64,000 nucleotides of DNA from assembly GCF_000733855.1 (NCBI RefSeq), contig NZ_JPOJ01000001.1, positions 248,001 through 312,000 of the forward strand, read 5' to 3'. Numbering within the stretch: the first letter of the stretch is position 1; each line of letters opens with the position of its first letter. The DNA is from Methylomicrobium agile. Lineage in GTDB: Bacteria; Pseudomonadota; Gammaproteobacteria; Methylococcales; Methylomonadaceae. This document shows, piece after piece, positions 9,144-18,152 of the stretch. The notes below the pieces were generated by a model that saw only the letters and a program-made list of their open reading frames with translations, did not search any database and was not told the origin of the DNA. The translations under genes and the position numbers were made by a program.

Positions 9144-10484
9144 TCAGGATTCCAACAATTCCGCGAAAGGTTTGAAGTTTTCGTTGTTATGTTGGGTACA
9201 CACGCTGAACCGATAGTCCTGATCGTTCACCGATACCTGAATATGGCCCAGGTTCGATTTGTTTTTGCACTGCGTTCCCTTCGCCGTGCTCGCCTGACAT
9301 TGTTTGTCGTCATCCCGCCGTATAACGCTATCCGAATCGCCGGCCGACCCGGCGACTTCGATTGCTTCCGACGGTTCTTCAATTTTTCCGAGGTTCTGGA
9401 TCACTTGCGCCGCCGAGGCGATGCCCGAGGACTCCGCCACCGACTTGTTTTGACCAGCCAGATATTTGCTTACGCCGGTGCGCTTTGCCGGTTCCGCTTC
9501 GGGTTCCGGAGCGACTTCGGGTTTTTTGGCGGCAGCCGGTTTGAACTCTTTGCCGACCGCCGCGAGGTATTTGGCGACACGGGACAACGGGGCGCCGGTT
9601 TCTTGCTCGGCTTTTTCCTCGGCAAGGGCCTCGGATTGAGGAGCTGTCTCGGCAGCCGCAGGCTCGACGGCTATTGCCTCGGGCTTGGCGGCCGCTTGCT
9701 GGCTGGCCAGATAACGCGCTACGCGCGACATGGGCGCAGCAGGTTCCGGAGCCGGTGCTGCCGGAGCGACAGCCGTTTCCGCTTCGGTAACGGCCGCTTT
9801 GGCCGCGGCCGTCTGGCTGGCCAGGTATTTCGCCACCCGCGACACGGGCGGCGCCTCTTGAACCGGAGCTTCGGGCTCGGCGGCTACCGCCTCGGGCTCG
9901 GCAGCCGCCTCCGCCGGCTTGGCGGCCGCTTCCTGGCTGGCCAGATAGCGCGCTACGCGCGACATGGGCGCGGCAGGTTCCGGAGCCGGTGCTGCCGGAG
10001 CGGCAGCTGCTTCGGTAACGGCCACTTCGGCCACAGCCGCTTGGCTGGCCAGGTATTTCGCCACCCGCGACACGGGTGCCGCCTCTTGAACCGGAGCTTC
10101 GGGCTCGGCGGCTACCGCCTCGGGCTCGGCAGCCGCCTCCGCCGGTTTGGCAGCCGCTTCCTGGCTGGCCAGATAACGCGCTACGCGCGACATGGGCGCG
10201 GCAGGTTCCGGAGCCGGAGTGGCAGCCGCTTCGGCGACGGGCGCCGAAACCGTCTCTGCTGCGGCCGGTTTGGCGGCTGCGGCTTGTCGAGCGAGATATT
10301 TCTCCACGCCGGTCATCGCCGCCGCAGCTTGCGCCGCCTGCTCTTGTTTAGCCAGATATCTCGCTACGCCGGTTAATCCAGTATTCACTTCTGTTTCTTC
10401 CTTTATATAAATGTCATTGCCTATCGGCCCGGTCAGTTTACTTGTCGCAATATCAAGAAACCGTTCTAGTAAATTTTTTGCCAT
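9144..10484 (-). CDS. KYLA-repeat protein with C-terminal Cys/His motif
   Basis: The 446-residue protein has a 35-residue head (MAKNLLERFLDI...), then nine copies of a short motif of the form (G/S)(R)V(A/E/S)(R/K)YLA(x)Q, for example GVARYLAKQ, SRVARYLASQ, SRVAKYLAAV and GVSKYLAGQ. The linkers are Ala/Pro/Glu-rich, probably disordered, and two of them are near-identical. The C-terminal 50 residues contain C-x8-C ... C-x2-H (QCQASTAKGTQC, VCTQH), resembling small DUF5763-type zinc sites. GAAAGG lies 10-15 bases before the ATG. No signal peptide or membrane span is seen, so it is probably cytoplasmic. Function unknown; a multivalent scaffold or peptide-binding role is only a guess. Confidence 0.8.
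   Translation of the reverse strand: MAKNLLERFLDIATSKLTGPIGNDIYIKEETEVNTGLTGVARYLAKQEQAAQAAAAMTGVEKYLARQAAAAKPAAAETVSAPVAEAAATPAPEPAAPMSRVARYLASQEAAAKPAEAAAEPEAVAAEPEAPVQEAAPVSRVAKYLASQAAVAEVAVTEAAAAPAAPAPEPAAPMSRVARYLASQEAAAKPAEAAAEPEAVAAEPEAPVQEAPPVSRVAKYLASQTAAAKAAVTEAETAVAPAAPAPEPAAPMSRVARYLASQQAAAKPEAIAVEPAAAETAPQSEALAEEKAEQETGAPLSRVAKYLAAVGKEFKPAAAKKPEVAPEPEAEPAKRTGVSKYLAGQNKSVAESSGIASAAQVIQNLGKIEEPSEAIEVAGSAGDSDSVIRRDDDKQCQASTAKGTQCKNKSNLGHIQVSVNDQDYRFSVCTQHNNENFKPFAELLES
9690..10280 (-). repeat. Long-period DNA repeats inside the KYLA gene
   Basis: The block beginning GGCTGGCCAG (coding for LASQ and the preceding KYLA motif) recurs at 9701, 9935 and 10163, with spacings of 234 and 228 bases, and the intervening linkers are close to identical. 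This shows recent intragenic duplication or gene conversion, and predicts copy-number variation between strains. Confidence 0.75.
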
Positions 10485-10707
10485 GTTTAAGGTTACCTTT
10501 CTTTTATTTTAATAATTAAAGAGTAAATCGGTGTAATCATATGCCAAACCCATTCACGGGTAAAGCCTGCCTTGCGCGGCCGACGGATTCGTTCGGCAAT
10601 CACAAGTCCCAGGGTTCTGGGGTTGAAGCCGAACAGCCATTTTCATAAGGCTCAAGCCGATTCTTCGATACAGCCCTCCCTTCTCCACTCCACCGCCCGG
10701 CTCTTCG

Positions 10708-13700
10708 CTAACCGCATCCGCCTCCGCCCGGTGTTTCGATTTGAAACTGATCTCCCGAAGCCATTTCGATTTGGGCACAGCCCGGAACGACTTCAATCGT
10801 CCCATCGCGGCGGATCACGCGATTGATGCCAGGCATTCCGGCCTTGCCGCCGTCGAGGCCGAAAGGCGCCGCCATTCGGCGGCCGGATAGAATCCCTGCG
10901 ATCATCGGCTCCAGGAACTGGATCCGGCGCACCGCGCCGTCCCCGCCCGCCAACGCCCCTCGCCGCCGCTGTGTTCGCGAATCGAAAACTGATTCAGCAG
11001 CACCGGGAAACGCCATTCCAGCACTTCCGGATCGGTGATGCGCGAGTTGGTCATGTGGGTGTGCACCGCCGAACAACCGTCGAAGCCCCGGCCCGCACCG
11101 GCGCCGCCGCAGATCGTTTCGTAATACTGGTAACGGCCGTTGCCGAACGTGAAATTGTTCATCGTGCCCTGCGACGCGGCCAAAAGGCCCAACGCGCCGT
11201 ACAACGTGTCGACGATCATCTGCGAAGTTTCGACATTCCCCGCGACCACCGCAGCCGGATAACTCGGATTCAATAGCGATCCTTCCGGTATCACGATGTC
11301 GAGCGGCTTCAGGCAGCCCGCATTCAACGGGATATCGTCCCGCACCAGGGTCCTGAACACGTACAGGACGGCCGCCTTGCACACCGCCGCCGGCGCATTG
11401 AAATTGCTCGCGAGCTGTTCGGATGTGCCGGAAAAATCGATTCGCGCCCGGCGTTGCTCGCGATCGATGCTGACTTCTACGCGGATCTTCGCGCCGTCGT
11501 CCATGACCTGTTCAAACGAGCCGCCCGGCAGTTTTTCCAGCACTGCGCGCACGCAAGCTTCGGCATTGTCCTGCACATAGCGCATATAGGCCTGCACGAC
11601 CGGCAGCGAATAATGTTCGACCATCTGCAGCAGTTCGCGCGCGCCCTTTTCGTTCGCCGCAATCTGCGCCTGCAGATCGGCAAGATTCTGTTCCGGATTG
11701 CGCGCCGGATAGGGGCCGGAAGTCAGCCAGGCACGCAGCTCGGCTTCCCGGAAACGGCCCTGCTCGACGATTTTGAGCCCTTCGCTGCAAACGCCTTCCT
11801 CCTCGATGCGGCAGCTGTGCGCGGGCATCGATCCCGGCGAGATGCCGCCGATGTCGGCATGATGGCCGCGCGAGGCGGTGAAGAACAGCAATTCTTCGCC
11901 GCCCGGCGCAAACACCGGCGTCACCACCGTAATGTCCGGCAAATGGGTTCCGCCCGCGTACGGGGAGTTGAGCAGATACACATCGCCGCGCTTCCAGTCG
12001 TCCCGATGCCGCCGAAGCAGCGCCCGCACGCTTTCGCCCATCGAGCCCAGATGCACCGGAATGTGCGGCGCGTTCGCGATCAACTGCCCCTCCACGTCGA
12101 ACAGCGCGCAGGAAAAATCCAGGCGTTCCTTGATATTGACCGAATGCGCGGTGTTTTGCAGCACGAACCCCATCTGCTCGGCGATCGACATGAACAGTTT
12201 ATTGAAGATTTCGAGCAGCACCGGGTCGGCGCGCGTACCTGCCGCATAGGCTCGCGTAATCGGCTGCACGCGGCTCAGCAGAAGGTTGCCGTCTTGCCGC
12301 AGTTCACCTCGCCAGCCTGGTTCAATTACGATCGTCGAGGTCGGCTCGACGATGATCGCAGGACCGTCGATAGATTCGGAAATCCGCAGACTATCCCTGT
12401 GAAAAACCGGCGTCCGATGCCATTGACCGTGGCTGAACATCGAAGTAAATAACTCGGGGAGGCCACTGCCTCCGGCCTGAACGGCATCGGCGCCAAGCGC
12501 ATATGCCTCGCTGCCGATACACTCGACCAACGCAGTTTCGACCAGCAAGGGGCGGTCTTCATAACAGAACCCGAAACGCTGGCGGTATTGCCGTTTGAAA
12601 TCCTCAAGCATCACCGCCTTATCGGCAACATCGACCGGCAAACTCGTATCGGTGCCCTGGAAACGCAGCAGCAGACGCCGTACGGTTCGCACCTGCAGGC
12701 TGCCCACGCCCTGCGCGTTCAGCGCCTGTCTGCCCTGTTCTTCAAGCCCCTGCAGCCGGGCATGCAAAATAGCCCCCGAAGCCTCATCCCAGGGCAATTC
12801 CAGCGCCTGCTCCTTCAGTACCCGAAAATCGGCCAGCCCCATTCCGTAAGCCGACAATACTCCGGCCAGAGGGTGCAGCAGCACGGTGCGCATGCCGAGG
12901 CGATCCGCAATCTTGCAGGCATGTTGTCCGCCCGCCGCGCCGTAGCAGCACAGGGTGTATTCGGCGACATTGTAGCCTCTCTGCACCGAGATTTTTTTGA
13001 TGGCTGTCGCCATATTCTCGACCGCGATGTCCAGAAAGCCTTCGGCGACTTGCTCGGGGCTTCGCGTATCGCCGGTTTGTGCCTTGATACGTCCGGTCAG
13101 ATCGCCGAACAGTTCCCGGACCCTTTCGGCATCCGGCGGCAAATCGCCGTTCGGGCCGAACACGTTCGGGAACAAAGGCAGCTTGCCGAGCAGCAGATTC
13201 GCGTCGGTTACCGTCAACGGCCCGCCCCGCCGGTAACAGGCCGGGCCGGGGTTCGCGCCCGCCGATTCCGGCCCGACGCGATAGCGTATCCCGTCGAAAT
13301 GCAGAATCGAACCGCCTCCCGCCGCGACGGTATGGATCGCCATCATCGGCGCGCGCATACGGACCCCGGCCACCTCGGTTTCAAAACTGCGTTCCAGCTC
13401 ACCGGCATAATGCGCAACATCGGTCGAGGTACCGCCCATGTCGAAGGCGATGATCTTGCCGAAACCGGCCCGTTCGGCCACCGCCGACGCTCCGACGATC
13501 CCGCCGGCCGGCCCCGAGAGAATGCAGTCCTTGCCTTGAAACGCATGTGCCTCGGTCAGACCGCCGTTCGACTGCATGAACATCAGCCGCGGCTGGCCGC
13601 CTCTCTCCGCCGGCGAATTTGCAACAGACTCCCTATCTCTCTCCACAGACTTCGGATTGCCCAGGCCTTCGGCGACCTGCGCGACATAATGCCCGAGCAA

Positions 13701-14345
13701 CGGCGACAGATACGCGTCGACCACCGTCGTATCGCCCCGGCTGACGATCTTCATCAACGGGCTGACTTCATGCGAAACCGATACCTGCGCAAAACCGATC
13801 CGGCGGGCGATATCGGCGAGTTGCCGTTCGTGTTCGGGATAGCGCCAGGCGTGCATCAACACGATCGCCAGCGCACGGTAACCCTGACCGTACAAGGCCT
13901 GCAGCTGCCGGACAGCCTGCTCGGTATCCAGCGCCTGCAAAACTTCGCCACGCCCGGTCACCCGCGCATCGATCTCGATAGCCGTTTCATACAACTGCTC
14001 CGGCAGCCGGATGTTCAGCGCGAAAAGATCCGGCCGGTTCTGATAGCCGATTCTCAAACAATCCTTCAAGCCGCGCGTGATCGCCAAAGCCGCCCTCGCC
14101 CCTTTGCGTTCGAGCAAGGCATTGGTGCCGACCGTGGTGCCTATTTTGACGCAGTCGACGAACGCCGCCAGAGACGCCCCTGCAGACAACCGCAAGATCT
14201 CCCGGATGCCCTGCAACGCCGCATCCCGGTAACGTTCGGGATTTTCCGACAGCAGTTTGCGGGTCACGATATGCCCTTCCGGACTCAAGGCAACCAGATC
14301 GGTAAACGTGCCGCCCCGGTCTATCCAGAATTGCCAGCGTCTCAT
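10708..14345 (-). CDS. Hydantoinase A/B (5-oxoprolinase) family protein, frameshifted near the C-terminus
   Basis: The first frame (14345 down to 10902, 1147 residues) contains the HyuA part ([29 protein letters not shown]) and the HyuB part (NPYSPY-like [30 protein letters not shown]). At about 10941-10953 one G appears to be missing from the GC-rich run that should encode RWRGGDG; the next frame then continues the family C-terminus (VRRIQFLEP ... [11 protein letters not shown] ... [10 protein letters not shown]) to TAG at 10708. Restoring one base gives about 1212 residues, the family length. ATP-dependent opening of 5-oxoproline or hydantoin rings is the family reaction. A sequencing error or a young pseudogene are both possible. 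Confidence 0.85.
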
Positions 14346-14351
14346 CCCGCT

Positions 14352-14552
14352 TTACAAGTCCTGTTTGACATCTTCTCTTAAAGTCGGCCAGCGCATGAAG
14401 GCGAAGACCCAGATCATTACGATATTGACGACCGGAAGCAACAACACCAAAGTCCACCAACCGTCGAAACCGGCTTTCCGGATGATCCGGAAACCCAGCC
14501 ACAGACAAAATCCAACATAGACCGGCAACAGAATATAAAATAGCAAGGTCAT
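14352..14552 (-). CDS. Small inner-membrane protein (66 aa)
   Basis: The 66-residue protein has two predicted membrane segments separated by a basic turn (FRIIRKAGFDGWW), then a short charged tail. The ATG overlaps the stop of the preceding small gene as ATGA, indicating translational coupling. Its turn and length resemble its neighbour (IYRKAGFHPAWAA), so the two are paralogues, similar to small DUF805-like membrane proteins. Function unknown. Confidence 0.7.
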   Translation of the reverse strand: MTLLFYILLPVYVGFCLWLGFRIIRKAGFDGWWTLVLLLPVVNIVMIWVFAFMRWPTLREDVKQDL

Positions 14553-14758
14553 AATTTACGCTCCAGCTCGCTGCGGCGATTGGGCCACGGCAAAAACGCC
14601 AGCTGGAGAAAAACCAGCAGCATGCCGAAAACCGGCAAAAACACCAACGCGGCCCAGGCAGGATGAAAACCGGCCTTGCGATAGATCAGGCAAACCGGCA
14701 GGAAAAGAAAGAGCCCCAGAATAAAAACCTGGAAAATATTGGGCATATTCATCATCAT
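14549..14758 (-). CDS. Small inner-membrane protein (69 aa), paralogue of the next gene
   Basis: The start is set by a perfect AAGGAGG six bases before the first of three consecutive ATG codons (MMMNMPNIFQ); the longer open frame upstream has no such support. The protein has two hydrophobic helices around the basic turn YRKAGFHPAW. It is the first gene of a two-gene unit with the ATGA-coupled paralogue. A hetero-oligomer is conceivable but not shown. Confidence 0.7.
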   Translation of the reverse strand: MMMNMPNIFQVFILGLFLFLPVCLIYRKAGFHPAWAALVFLPVFGMLLVFLQLAFLPWPNRRSELERKL

Positions 14759-15015
14759 ATATCGCCTCCTTATCGGCTTGAGGGCATGTTGTCGGCAAAG
14801 TTTATCCTCAATGCAAAGGCCGTGCGACAATTTTGCAAAGAAACGAAACGGCTGCCGCCAAGTCAAGCCGATAGGATGCGGAAATTGGCGGCAGGTTTGG
14901 AAAGAGGTCTAAAGCGGGCTTGGCGCAAAAAAATGTGTAAAGGCCTACCGTTCAAATCCTCCCGGTTTCCGCATCGGCCTGTCCAACTATCCCATCAGCT
15001 TTATAACTCCCTCGA

Positions 15016-16029
15016 ATGATCATTCACAGTTCCTTCAAACCGGCCTGGTGGCTGAAAAATGCCCATCTGCAGACAATCTTCCCGGCTTTTTTCCGGACGA
15101 CCAAACCGCCCCGCGCGCTGCGCCGGGAACGCTTAACCACGCCGGATAACGATTTTCTCGATATCGACCACTGCGGCGAAACCGGCCAGCCGATCGTGAT
15201 CCTGCTGCACGGGCTGACCGGCAGCTCGGAGTCCGGCTACATCAAAGGCTTGCAGCACGCGCTGGCGAAAATGGGCCTGCGCACCGTCGCGCTGAACTTC
15301 CGCGGCTGCAGCGGCGAATCGAACCGGCTGGCGCGCTGCTATCACTCCGGCGAAACCGAAGACATCCATTTTCTTTACCGGATCCTGCGCGAGCGCGAGC
15401 CGGAAACGCCGATGGCCGCAATTGGGTTTTCGCTAGGCGGGAATGTGCTGCTGAAATGGCTCGGCGAACAAGGCAACCGTCTCGACCTGTTCGCCGCGGT
15501 TGCGGTTTCGGTGCCGCTGGTGCTGAGCGTCTGCGCAAGCAAACTCGACCGCGGGTTTTCGAAAATCTACCGTGGAAATCTGCTGGGCGAACTAAAGCGG
15601 TACGTCCGCTTGAAACTGCAACATCTGGAAACGCTCGGGATCGAGGCGGAAGCCGAAAAAATCAGACAGCTCGGCAACCTCGCCGAAATCGACTCGTTCT
15701 GGCAATACGACGATATCGTCGTCGCAAGACTGCACGGCTACCGCGACGTTCACGACTACTACCAGCGGTCCAGCTCCCGCCAGTTTCTCAAGTCGATCGT
15801 AGTGCCGACCTTAGTCATCCAGGCCGCCGACGATCCCTTCATGACCCTCGAAGTGCTGCCTGAGGAACGTGAACTGTCACCCAGCGTCCACCTGGAAATC
15901 GCCCGAAACGGCGGCCATGTCGGCTTCGTCACCGGCGCCTACCCTTTCCGGCCACGCTACTGGCTGGAACAAAGGATCCCGGAATTTTTGGCGCTGCATC
16001 TCGATAAAAATCTTGCAGGAAGGGCTTAA
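15016..16029 (+). CDS. yheT: YheT-type alpha/beta hydrolase
   Basis: The 337-residue protein starts FKPAWWLKNAHLQTIFPAFFR, the signature N-terminus of the YheT/EMB8 family. The nucleophile elbow GFSLGGN, the oxyanion region LLHGLTGSSESGY, and a C-terminal NGGHVGF histidine complete an alpha/beta-hydrolase triad. Substrate is unknown in this family (esterase or lipase-like). It ends 54 bases before tRNA-Thr and so marks the left core flank of the island. Confidence 0.9.
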   Translation: MIIHSSFKPAWWLKNAHLQTIFPAFFRTTKPPRALRRERLTTPDNDFLDIDHCGETGQPIVILLHGLTGSSESGYIKGLQHALAKMGLRTVALNFRGCSGESNRLARCYHSGETEDIHFLYRILREREPETPMAAIGFSLGGNVLLKWLGEQGNRLDLFAAVAVSVPLVLSVCASKLDRGFSKIYRGNLLGELKRYVRLKLQHLETLGIEAEAEKIRQLGNLAEIDSFWQYDDIVVARLHGYRDVHDYYQRSSSRQFLKSIVVPTLVIQAADDPFMTLEVLPEERELSPSVHLEIARNGGHVGFVTGAYPFRPRYWLEQRIPEFLALHLDKNLAGRA

Positions 16030-16083
16030 AATAAAGCGCTATCTATGGTTTAATATGCAGCTCTTCAAAAGCCCCTTCACCAG

Positions 16084-16162
<79 letters not shown>

Positions 16163-16205
16163 AATCAATAAGTTATAGACAAACAAAATTCATAAAGACT
16201 TGTTC

Positions 16206-16235
16206 GTGCTACGCTGGTGCTACGGTCTTGGTCAA
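16206..16235 (+). repeat. Left candidate integrase/AlpA arm sites
   Basis: This 30-base block contains two direct copies of GTGCTACG (16206 and 16217) followed by TCTTGGTCAA. The same block with one mismatch is at 33578-33607 at the other end, in the same orientation. Paired arm-type sites inside both ends are expected for tyrosine integrases and their excisionases; binding itself is inferred. Confidence 0.6.
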
Positions 16236-16476
16236 GCAAAGCCTTTTGACTGATCCGGATTCAGCCTCCCCCGATCCTAATCCGCCAGAACGAATACCCT
16301 TGTCTAAACCTTGCCATTGCCAGCGTGTAACCCTTGGCAAAACATGGGCAACGCGGCTCAACCCTAGCCAAAACCCCACTATGCCGCGTCAACCCCACGC
16401 GTGCACGGGCAACGCGGCTTCGGGTGGCGGCGTGGTGGTCCGATTGATTGTTTCCCAGATTGAGCATAATAAATTC

Positions 16477-16627
16477 CCTAGCATGATTCCGTGCCAACTC
16501 TTGGAAATACACGTCAACCGTGCGTTACAGATAGGCACGATTTTTGATATAGGTATTGTTTCCCAAGAGTAGCGGATGCCGTTTGCCCTCGGATCCGGGC
16601 AAGGTCAGCGCGGCCGCGGGCTGCGGC
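16477..16627 (+). repeat. Dispersed ~150-bp repeat, copy 1
   Basis: From CCCTAGCA through GTTTGCCCTC to GGGCAAGG this block matches 27308-27460 with scattered differences (by eye about 85 percent). Both copies are followed by GC-rich CGCGGGCTGCGG sequence. The two copies bracket the 17-27 kb half of the island and could support recombination or excision of that module. Confidence 0.7.
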
Positions 16628-16864
16628 CTGCAATGCAGGATGAACAATTTAATGATGCGGCAAGGTCAGCGCGGGCGCGGTGTGCGGGCATCGTCGCGGT
16701 GGCGGTGGTGAAGTCGGAAGTGAGAATTCCGATTTAAGGACTTTGCTGGACGACAAATACGCCATCTATGGCGCTTTTGAACTCCGCAAGGTCAGCGCTG
16801 GCGCGGGCTGCGGGCTTCTTAAACCGAAACTCGCAGTTTCGGTTTGCTACCCGTCAGCAGGCAC

Positions 16865-16897
16865 AAAAAAACCGGCTGCCCTGCGGCAAGCCGGTTT
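16865..16897 (-). terminator. Rho-independent terminator (minus strand)
   Basis: Read on the minus strand: stem AAACCGGCT ... AGCCGGTTT, with an inner TGCC/GGCA extension, followed directly by a run of Ts. It ends the minus-strand transcription unit of the 52-aa and S24-like genes. Confidence 0.75.
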
Positions 16898-16944
16898 CTT
16901 CAGGATCGCCCGTCAACGACGGCCGGGCTTACGGGTTTTTGCGT

Positions 16945-17103
16945 TCATTCAATATCTTCCGTTGTTGTGTCCTGCGAACGAAGCTGGCTCAGCTCATAAT
17001 CGATTCCCATCGACTCTTCAGCGGTTTGGGCAAACCACTTCAGCAGGTTTTCAGGGTCCAGCGCCTTAAGCCACGCCGCCAGTCTTGGGGTTTCGGGACT
17101 CAT
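16945..17103 (-). CDS. Small island protein (52 aa)
   Basis: The ATG at 17103 overlaps the stop of the upstream S24-like gene as ATGA, and the frame runs 52 residues (MSPETPRLAAWLKALDPENL ... TTTEDIE) to a stop just before a terminator. It is acidic, helical and without hydrophobic spans. The overlap and the terminator right after it support a real gene. No recognisable family. Confidence 0.55.
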   Translation of the reverse strand: MSPETPRLAAWLKALDPENLLKWFAQTAEESMGIDYELSQLRSQDTTTEDIE

Positions 17104-17576
17104 GCGCCTGCCTCGTTAGCTTCTTCCTCTGGGAGGCTTTCATCGCCATTACATTGCGCGGGAGATGCTGATACTTTGCCAAGCACCTTATGCACGGCTT
17201 CGACTGCCGACCAGGGAATGGAGAATTGTTTATGCGGATTCAGTTGCTCGCACAGAATTGCGAACTCTGCATTGCATGCCTTCAGCGACTGAAGTTCAGC
17301 GGGCAAAAGCCCAAGAACAAGACGAAAGACGCTCGGCGGCCGATCGCCGTCTTTCCACCAGATGGCGGCAAACTCATCTACTTGGGGCTCTTGATCGGGA
17401 TCGAAAACTAGAATGTCTCCATCATGGAAAAATGGGGCTAAACAATCATCGTGTATCTTTGCGGCGTAGGAATTGATTCCGGGATTCAGCGATTTTGGAA
17501 CCCGAATGACATCGTTCCGGGGGTTATCTTTGTGATGCTGGTGAGTATTGGCTAAGTCGCGGGTGTTTTCGGACAT
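17100..17576 (-). CDS. S24/LexA-like domain protein lacking the catalytic serine
   Basis: The start at 17576 (MSENTRDLAN) has AAAGGAGA seven bases upstream; a longer open frame before it has no support. The 158 residues contain HDDCLAPFFHDGDILVFDP (about 42-60), which matches the GDSM-P-F-DGD-LLVDP core of S24 self-cleaving repressors, but Cys45 replaces the nucleophilic Ser and no lysine is seen in the following strand (VFRLVL). There is no N-terminal HTH. It is therefore probably a non-cleaving S24-fold protein that binds or modulates another regulator. Coupled to the 52-aa gene. Confidence 0.6.
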   Translation of the reverse strand: MSENTRDLANTHQHHKDNPRNDVIRVPKSLNPGINSYAAKIHDDCLAPFFHDGDILVFDPDQEPQVDEFAAIWWKDGDRPPSVFRLVLGLLPAELQSLKACNAEFAILCEQLNPHKQFSIPWSAVEAVHKVLGKVSASPAQCNGDESLPEEEANEAGA

Positions 17577-17745
17577 GAGAGTCTCCTTTGTGTGATGAAG
17601 AGACCGCCGCCCTGTGGTATAGGTGACGGACTGACTCGGGTTACCACAACCGCCCACAAAGAAGCGGCCCGCCCGAAGGCGGCCCAAGCCAGCCCGTCAT
17701 AACGCAAACGATACAGGGTTCCCGTACCGTAAAACTGATAGGCAT

Positions 17746-17766
17746 AAAAAAGGCGCTAGATGCGCC
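17746..17766 (-). terminator. Rho-independent terminator (minus strand)
   Basis: Stem GGCGC/GCGCC with a 5-base loop, followed on the minus strand by six Ts. It lies about 390 bases beyond the last upstream coding region (ends 18153), so any transcript through the hairpin cluster would end here. That would leave a roughly 350-nt structured 3' part or independent small RNA. Confidence 0.6.
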
Positions 17767-17968
17767 GGCATCTTTGTGGTTAAAGCGGGGTGGTAATCCC
17801 GGCGGTCAATGTCGACCGCGGCAAAAGAATAACGCCGTCAGCGGATGGATGTCAAGCCGGAAGGCACAGAAATTTATCGGTCGAGCCGCACTGTGGGCAA
17901 TTTGTCTAGTTGACCATGCGCGTGCCGCCTTCTTGACCTGCCGCATCGAGCGTGGCATTATTTTCACC

Positions 17969-18108
17969 GCCAGCAACCCCGGATTTGTGATCCGGGATCG
18001 ATGCTGGCAGCAGGGCGGCGCTGGAATCCAGCGCTGCCTTAACCGTGCTCAGCCGGTTTGTAGCTGAGATAAACCCTTGAATTCTCTCATGGTGGAAATT
18101 TCCACCAT
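17969..18108. repeat. Cluster of five hairpins ending in a perfect 20-bp palindrome
   Basis: In order: outer stem GCCAGCA (17969-17975)/TGCTGGC (18002-18008); nested inside it CCCGGAT (17978-17984)/ATCCGGG (17990-17996); GCGCTGG (18018-18024)/CCAGCGC (18028-18034); CTCAGC (18048-18053)/GCTGAG (18063-18068); and the palindrome ATGGTGGAAATTTCCACCAT (18089-18108). No gene overlaps. Such density suggests a DNA site (replication or transfer origin, packaging site) or a structured RNA; the palindrome looks like a dimeric protein operator. Confidence 0.65.
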
Positions 18109-18152
18109 CTTTTAAACCGTAAATGATTGGCTCAAATCTGTGCCGATCTCCT

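Larger units (their letters stand above)
16236..16944. other. Left-end non-coding region of the island
   Basis: I see no convincing gene here. It holds one copy of the 150-bp dispersed repeat (16477-16627), three GC-rich elements beginning GCAAGGTCAGCGC (around 16609, 16661 and 16788), a hairpin of AACCGAAACT/AGTTTCGGTT (around 16823-16845) and a terminator at 16865-16897. On the minus strand the phrase YFQELARNHAREFI is encoded within the repeat and recurs imperfectly in the second copy (YFKELARNPARGFI), hinting at a decayed peptide. Confidence 0.5.
17577..18152. other. Structured non-coding region
   Basis: This stretch of 576 bases has no convincing gene. It contains a minus-strand terminator (17746-17766) and, from 17969 to 18108, five successive inverted repeats described separately. 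Its right end carries the promoter-side or 3' side of neighbouring minus-strand genes. Confidence 0.5.

Noticed and set aside
9189-10376. 395-residue plus-strand frame opposite the KYLA gene
   Set aside because: Arg/Gly-rich shadow created by the GC-rich repeats of the minus-strand gene; no start signal.
11454-14381. Long plus-strand frames opposite the oxoprolinase gene
   Set aside because: Antisense shadows of a high-GC gene; the minus-strand frames contain the family motifs.
16228-16572. 114-residue plus-strand frame at the island's left end
   Set aside because: Pro/His/Cys-rich with no ribosome-binding site; it is mostly composed of the repeat region and reads like random GC-rich DNA.
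16600-16830. CRISPR-like short repeats (GCAAGGTCAGCGC)
   Set aside because: Only three imperfect copies with unequal spacing and no cas genes.
17774-18067. 97-residue plus-strand frame over the hairpin cluster
   Set aside because: Composed of inverted repeats, no ribosome-binding site and no protein-like pattern; antisense to the operon.
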